From contig NVSO02000204.1 of assembly GCA_002401305.2 (NCBI GenBank), positions 1-8,690 of the forward strand: a stretch of 8,690 bases of DNA. Reading direction: 5' to 3'. How positions within the stretch are numbered: position 1 is the first letter of the stretch; every line of letters starts with the position of its first letter. The DNA is from Rhodobiaceae bacterium. GTDB taxonomy: Bacteria > Pseudomonadota > Alphaproteobacteria > Parvibaculales > Parvibaculaceae. Position numbers and translations under genes: made by a program. The notes under the pieces were generated by a model that saw only the letters and a list, made by a program, of their open reading frames with translations, had not been told where the DNA came from and ran no database searches. Shown here in pieces: positions 6,098-8,690 of the stretch.

Positions 6098-8690
6098 CTA
6101 CTCAGTTTCAGAGGACGGATCGGCTGCGGCTGGCTTGGCCTTAGCGGTCGTCTTCTTCTTGGCAGTGGTTTTCTTTTTAGCTGCGGTTTTCTTTTTCGCA
6201 GTTGTCTTTTTCTTAGCCACAGTTTTCTTTTTGGCGGTGGTTTTCTTCTTAGCCGTTGTTTTCTTCTTGGCGGCTGGCTTTTTACCCATCTTCTTGGCTT
6301 TTGCGTCCAGCAGTTCCAGCGCACGTTCTAAAGATAATGTGTCTGGAGGCGTGTCGGCAGGAAGGGTGGCATTGACTTTCCCGTGTTTGACGTAAGGGCC
6401 AAAGCGCCCGTCGAGCACCTGGATTGGCTTGCCATCTTCAGGGTGGTCGCCGAGATCTTTAAGTGACTTGGCAGCTTGGCGGCGGCCGGGATTTGCTTTT
6501 TTCTCAGCAATCAAATCAACCGCACGGTTGATACCCACTTCAAATACTTCGTCGGCGTGCTCCATGTTTGCATAGATTTTGTCATGCAACACAAAGGGAC
6601 CAAAGCGGCCAATGCCGGCTGTGATTTTCTTGCCGTCTTCTGGGTGCAGTCCAACTTCGCGGGGGAGGGACAGCAGCTTCAATGCTTTTGGCAGATCCAT
6701 TTCGTCGGCAACCCAGCCTTTTGGAATGCCTGCACGTCTTGGTTTTTTCTTGGAGTCTTCTTCTTGTTCGCCCACTTGGATGTAGGGACCAAAGCGACCG
6801 CTTTTGAGCCAGATGTCTTGATCGGTTTCAGGGTATTTCCCTAGAAGGCGATCGTCCACTTGCTCAGGTCCATTTTTGGAATTGAGTTGGCGTGTGAATT
6901 TGCACTTTGGATAGTTGGAACAGCCCACGAAGGCGCCAAAGCGACCCACTTTGAGAGACAGTTCGCCTTCATCACAGCTTGGGCATTGACGCGGCTCTTT
7001 CCCGTCGCCTTCATCTGGGAAGACGTGGGCGCCGAGAACTTCGTTCAAACGGTCAAGAACGTGAGTGATCCGTAGTTCTGTCGTGCCGTCTACAGTGGCA
7101 GAAAAATCTGTCCAGAACTCACGCAATACATCGCGCCAGTGAAGTTCACCGGCAGAGACTTTGTCGAGCTTTTCTTCGAGGTCAGCGGTGAAGTCGTATT
7201 CCACATATTTAGTGAAATAGCTTTCCAAGAATGCGGTGACTAAACGGCCTTTGTCGTCAGGCAAGAAGCGCTTGCCATCCATGTTGACGTAACCGCGGTC
7301 GCGGAGAACCGACAGGGTGGACGCATAGGTAGACGGACGGCCAATGCCGAGCTCTTCCATGCGCTTTACCAGCGATGCTTCTGTAAAGCGGGGTGGTGGC
7401 TCCGTGAAGTGCTGTTCTGGCTTGAGGTCGCGCACGCCTAATCGATCGCCAGAGGAGACTTTAGGCAAGCGACCGCCTTCGTCGCCGTCATCTGGCTCAT
7501 CTTTGTCTTCTTGATAGAGTTTTAAGAAGCCATCAAAGGTGAGGACAGAGCCTGAGGCACGCAGGCCAATCTTGCGATCTTCTGAATCGATGTTGATCGT
7601 CGTGCGTTCGAGGCGCGCAGATTCCATTTGAGAGGCGAGGGTTCTTTTCCAAACCAATTCATAAAGACGGAATTGGTCTTTTTCCAATAGGCCACGCACG
7701 TGCTCTGGAAGTCGTGACAAATCTGTTGGTCGGATCGCTTCGTGGGCTTCTTGTGCGTTCTTGGCTTTGGTTTGGTAGACCCGAGCGGAGGAGGGAAGGT
7801 AAGGCTCGCCAAACTCCGCGGTGATGACGTTGCGGGCCTGTGCGATGGCTTCAGGGGCGATTTGAACGCCGTCTGTACGCATATAGGTGATGAGACCGGT
7901 TGTCTCCCCGCCAATTTCGATACCTTCATAAAGGCGTTGGGCCACTTGCATTGTACGGCTGGCAGAGAAACCTAGCTTCCGAGACGCTTCTTGTTGAATA
8001 GTAGACGTCGTGAACGGTGCATAAGGGTTTCTGCGTGTTGGCTTGCTGTCTACACTGGTAACAGAGAAGCTAGAGGCTTCAATGCGGCCCGTTAGTTCTG
8101 TCGCTAGTGCTTCGTTTGGAATGTCGAACTTGGTCAGCTTCGCGCCGTCTACGGAGACAAGGCGTGTGGCAAAGGTTTGTTCTTTGCCCGTGCTGGCAGT
8201 TGCCGCAATTGTCCAATATTCCTGCGAAAGGAACTTTTCGATTTCTAATTCGCGTTGGCAAATCAACCGCAAGGCAACTGATTGCACACGACCTGCGGAA
8301 CGAGCGCCGGGTAATTTGCGCCACAAGACGGGAGAAAGTGTAAAGCCCACAAGATAATCAAGGGCGCGGCGCGCCAGATAGGCATCGATGAGCTCTTGGT
8401 CTAGCTCCCGGGGCTTCTCCATTGCATCTAAAATGGATTTCTTGGTGATCGCGTTAAAAACCACGCGCTCAACCGGCATATCCTTGAGGACGCCTTTTTT
8501 CTTCAAAACTTCAAGCACGTGCCATGAAATGGCTTCCCCCTCACGGTCGGGGTCAGTCGCTAGAATAAGCTTATCAGCGCCCTTAACGGCTCTGGTTATG
8601 TCGTTTAGGCGTTTTTGAGACTGGGCATCTACCTCCCAGATCATCGAAAAATCTTCGTCTGGAAGAACGGACCCATCTTTTGATGGCAGG
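6098..8690 (-). CDS. topA: DNA topoisomerase I (type IA), 5' end beyond the window
   Basis: TopA relaxes negative supercoils by passing one strand through a transient break. The open frame continues to the right edge (LPSKDGSVLPDEDF upstream of MIWEVD), giving 863 residues; about 35 N-terminal residues, with the first Toprim glutamate, are missing by comparison with the family. The Toprim motif TDPDREGEAISWH is encoded around 8520-8557. The conserved LPGARSAGRVQSVALRL lies near 8270-8320. The active-site tyrosine, in LITYMRTDG, has its codon at 7885-7883. One four-cysteine finger follows (Cx2Cx17Cx5C, codons between 6985 and 6902), then cysteine-free GRFGPYV-type C-terminal repeats down to about 6280. 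The protein ends in a Lys/Ala/Thr tail. E. coli TopA instead carries several zinc ribbons. It heads the visible cluster and probably shares a message with rnr. Confidence 0.97.
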   Translation of the reverse strand, partial: LPSKDGSVLPDEDFSMIWEVDAQSQKRLNDITRAVKGADKLILATDPDREGEAISWHVLEVLKKKGVLKDMPVERVVFNAITKKSILDAMEKPRELDQELIDAYLARRALDYLVGFTLSPVLWRKLPGARSAGRVQSVALRLICQRELEIEKFLSQEYWTIAATASTGKEQTFATRLVSVDGAKLTKFDIPNEALATELTGRIEASSFSVTSVDSKPTRRNPYAPFTTSTIQQEASRKLGFSASRTMQVAQRLYEGIEIGGETTGLITYMRTDGVQIAPEAIAQARNVITAEFGEPYLPSSARVYQTKAKNAQEAHEAIRPTDLSRLPEHVRGLLEKDQFRLYELVWKRTLASQMESARLERTTINIDSEDRKIGLRASGSVLTFDGFLKLYQEDKDEPDDGDEGGRLPKVSSGDRLGVRDLKPEQHFTEPPPRFTEASLVKRMEELGIGRPSTYASTLSVLRDRGYVNMDGKRFLPDDKGRLVTAFLESYFTKYVEYDFTADLEEKLDKVSAGELHWRDVLREFWTDFSATVDGTTELRITHVLDRLNEVLGAHVFPDEGDGKEPRQCPSCDEGELSLKVGRFGAFVGCSNYPKCKFTRQLNSKNGPEQVDDRLLGKYPETDQDIWLKSGRFGPYIQVGEQEEDSKKKPRRAGIPKGWVADEMDLPKALKLLSLPREVGLHPEDGKKITAGIGRFGPFVLHDKIYANMEHADEVFEVGINRAVDLIAEKKANPGRRQAAKSLKDLGDHPEDGKPIQVLDGRFGPYVKHGKVNATLPADTPPDTLSLERALELLDAKAKKMGKKPAAKKKTTAKKKTTAKKKTVAKKKTTAKKKTAAKKKTTAKKKTTAKAKPAAADPSSETE
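6146..6271 (-). repeat. Seven tandem 18-bp repeats encoding AKKKTT-type hexapeptides in the topA tail
   Basis: Seven contiguous 18-base units encode AKKKTT, AKKKTT, AKKKTV, AKKKTT, AKKKTA, AKKKTT and AKKKTT. The units differ from each other mainly at silent positions (AAA versus AAG, different Ala and Thr codons), which suggests an old array kept for its protein sequence and not a fresh slippage product. The peptide is histone-H1-like and should bind DNA. Lysine-rich C-terminal tails are known in some other bacterial TopA proteins, such as those of actinobacteria. Confidence 0.93.

Noticed and set aside
6146..6271. Regular repeats considered as a CRISPR array or satellite
   Set aside because: The units are contiguous without spacers, are in frame with topA and encode a coherent basic tail.
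6076..6324. Minus-strand 82-residue Lys/Arg-rich frame
   Set aside because: It is a frame-shifted reading of the same lysine repeat region in topA.
5952..6395. Plus-strand 147-residue frame with repeated VVFFLA units, resembling a membrane protein
   Set aside because: The hydrophobic repeats are the antisense reading of the TopA AKKKTT array, and the frame crosses both topA and the start of rnr.

Overview
The window looks like a chromosomal housekeeping segment from an alphaproteobacterium of moderate GC content. The grounds are the gene order topA, rnr, DUF983, Nudix, rpmG, which I remember as a conserved alphaproteobacterial neighbourhood, and the style of the proteins: a TopA with a single four-cysteine finger and a Lys/Ala tail, and a DUF983 protein with the HQRADDAPPY signature. 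The species cannot be named from the sequence. Every gene I can support lies on the minus strand, so transcription runs from right to left. There is no tRNA, rRNA, CRISPR array, insertion sequence or phage gene.

In the direction of transcription, the right end holds topA (DNA topoisomerase I), cut at its 5' end by the window edge. It ends in seven 18-bp repeats encoding AKKKTT-type hexapeptides. Five bases later comes rnr (RNase R) with a GTG start. After a 97-base gap with two inverted repeats comes a small zinc-ribbon membrane protein of the DUF983 family. After a further 130-base gap with two mutually exclusive hairpins come two tandem Nudix hydrolases of the NUDT19 (RP2) type, whose Nudix box is split by about 30 residues. 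Next is a 12-helix major facilitator superfamily transporter that resembles YcaD. A 159-base AT-rich gap with a candidate promoter precedes rpmG (ribosomal protein L33), which runs off the left edge.

Functionally the block joins DNA supercoiling (topA), decay and quality control of structured RNA (rnr), hydrolysis of nucleotide-type metabolites, possibly CoA derivatives (the two Nudix enzymes), an uncharacterised membrane protein, export or uptake of an unknown solute (the transporter) and ribosome assembly (rpmG). topA and rnr are probably translationally coupled. The other gaps (27, 52, 97 and 130 bases) permit one long transcript, with possible internal control at the hairpins. I see no clearly new system. 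The points most worth a second look are the paired split-box Nudix enzymes next to DUF983, the lysine repeats of TopA, and the alternative hairpins upstream of the second Nudix gene.
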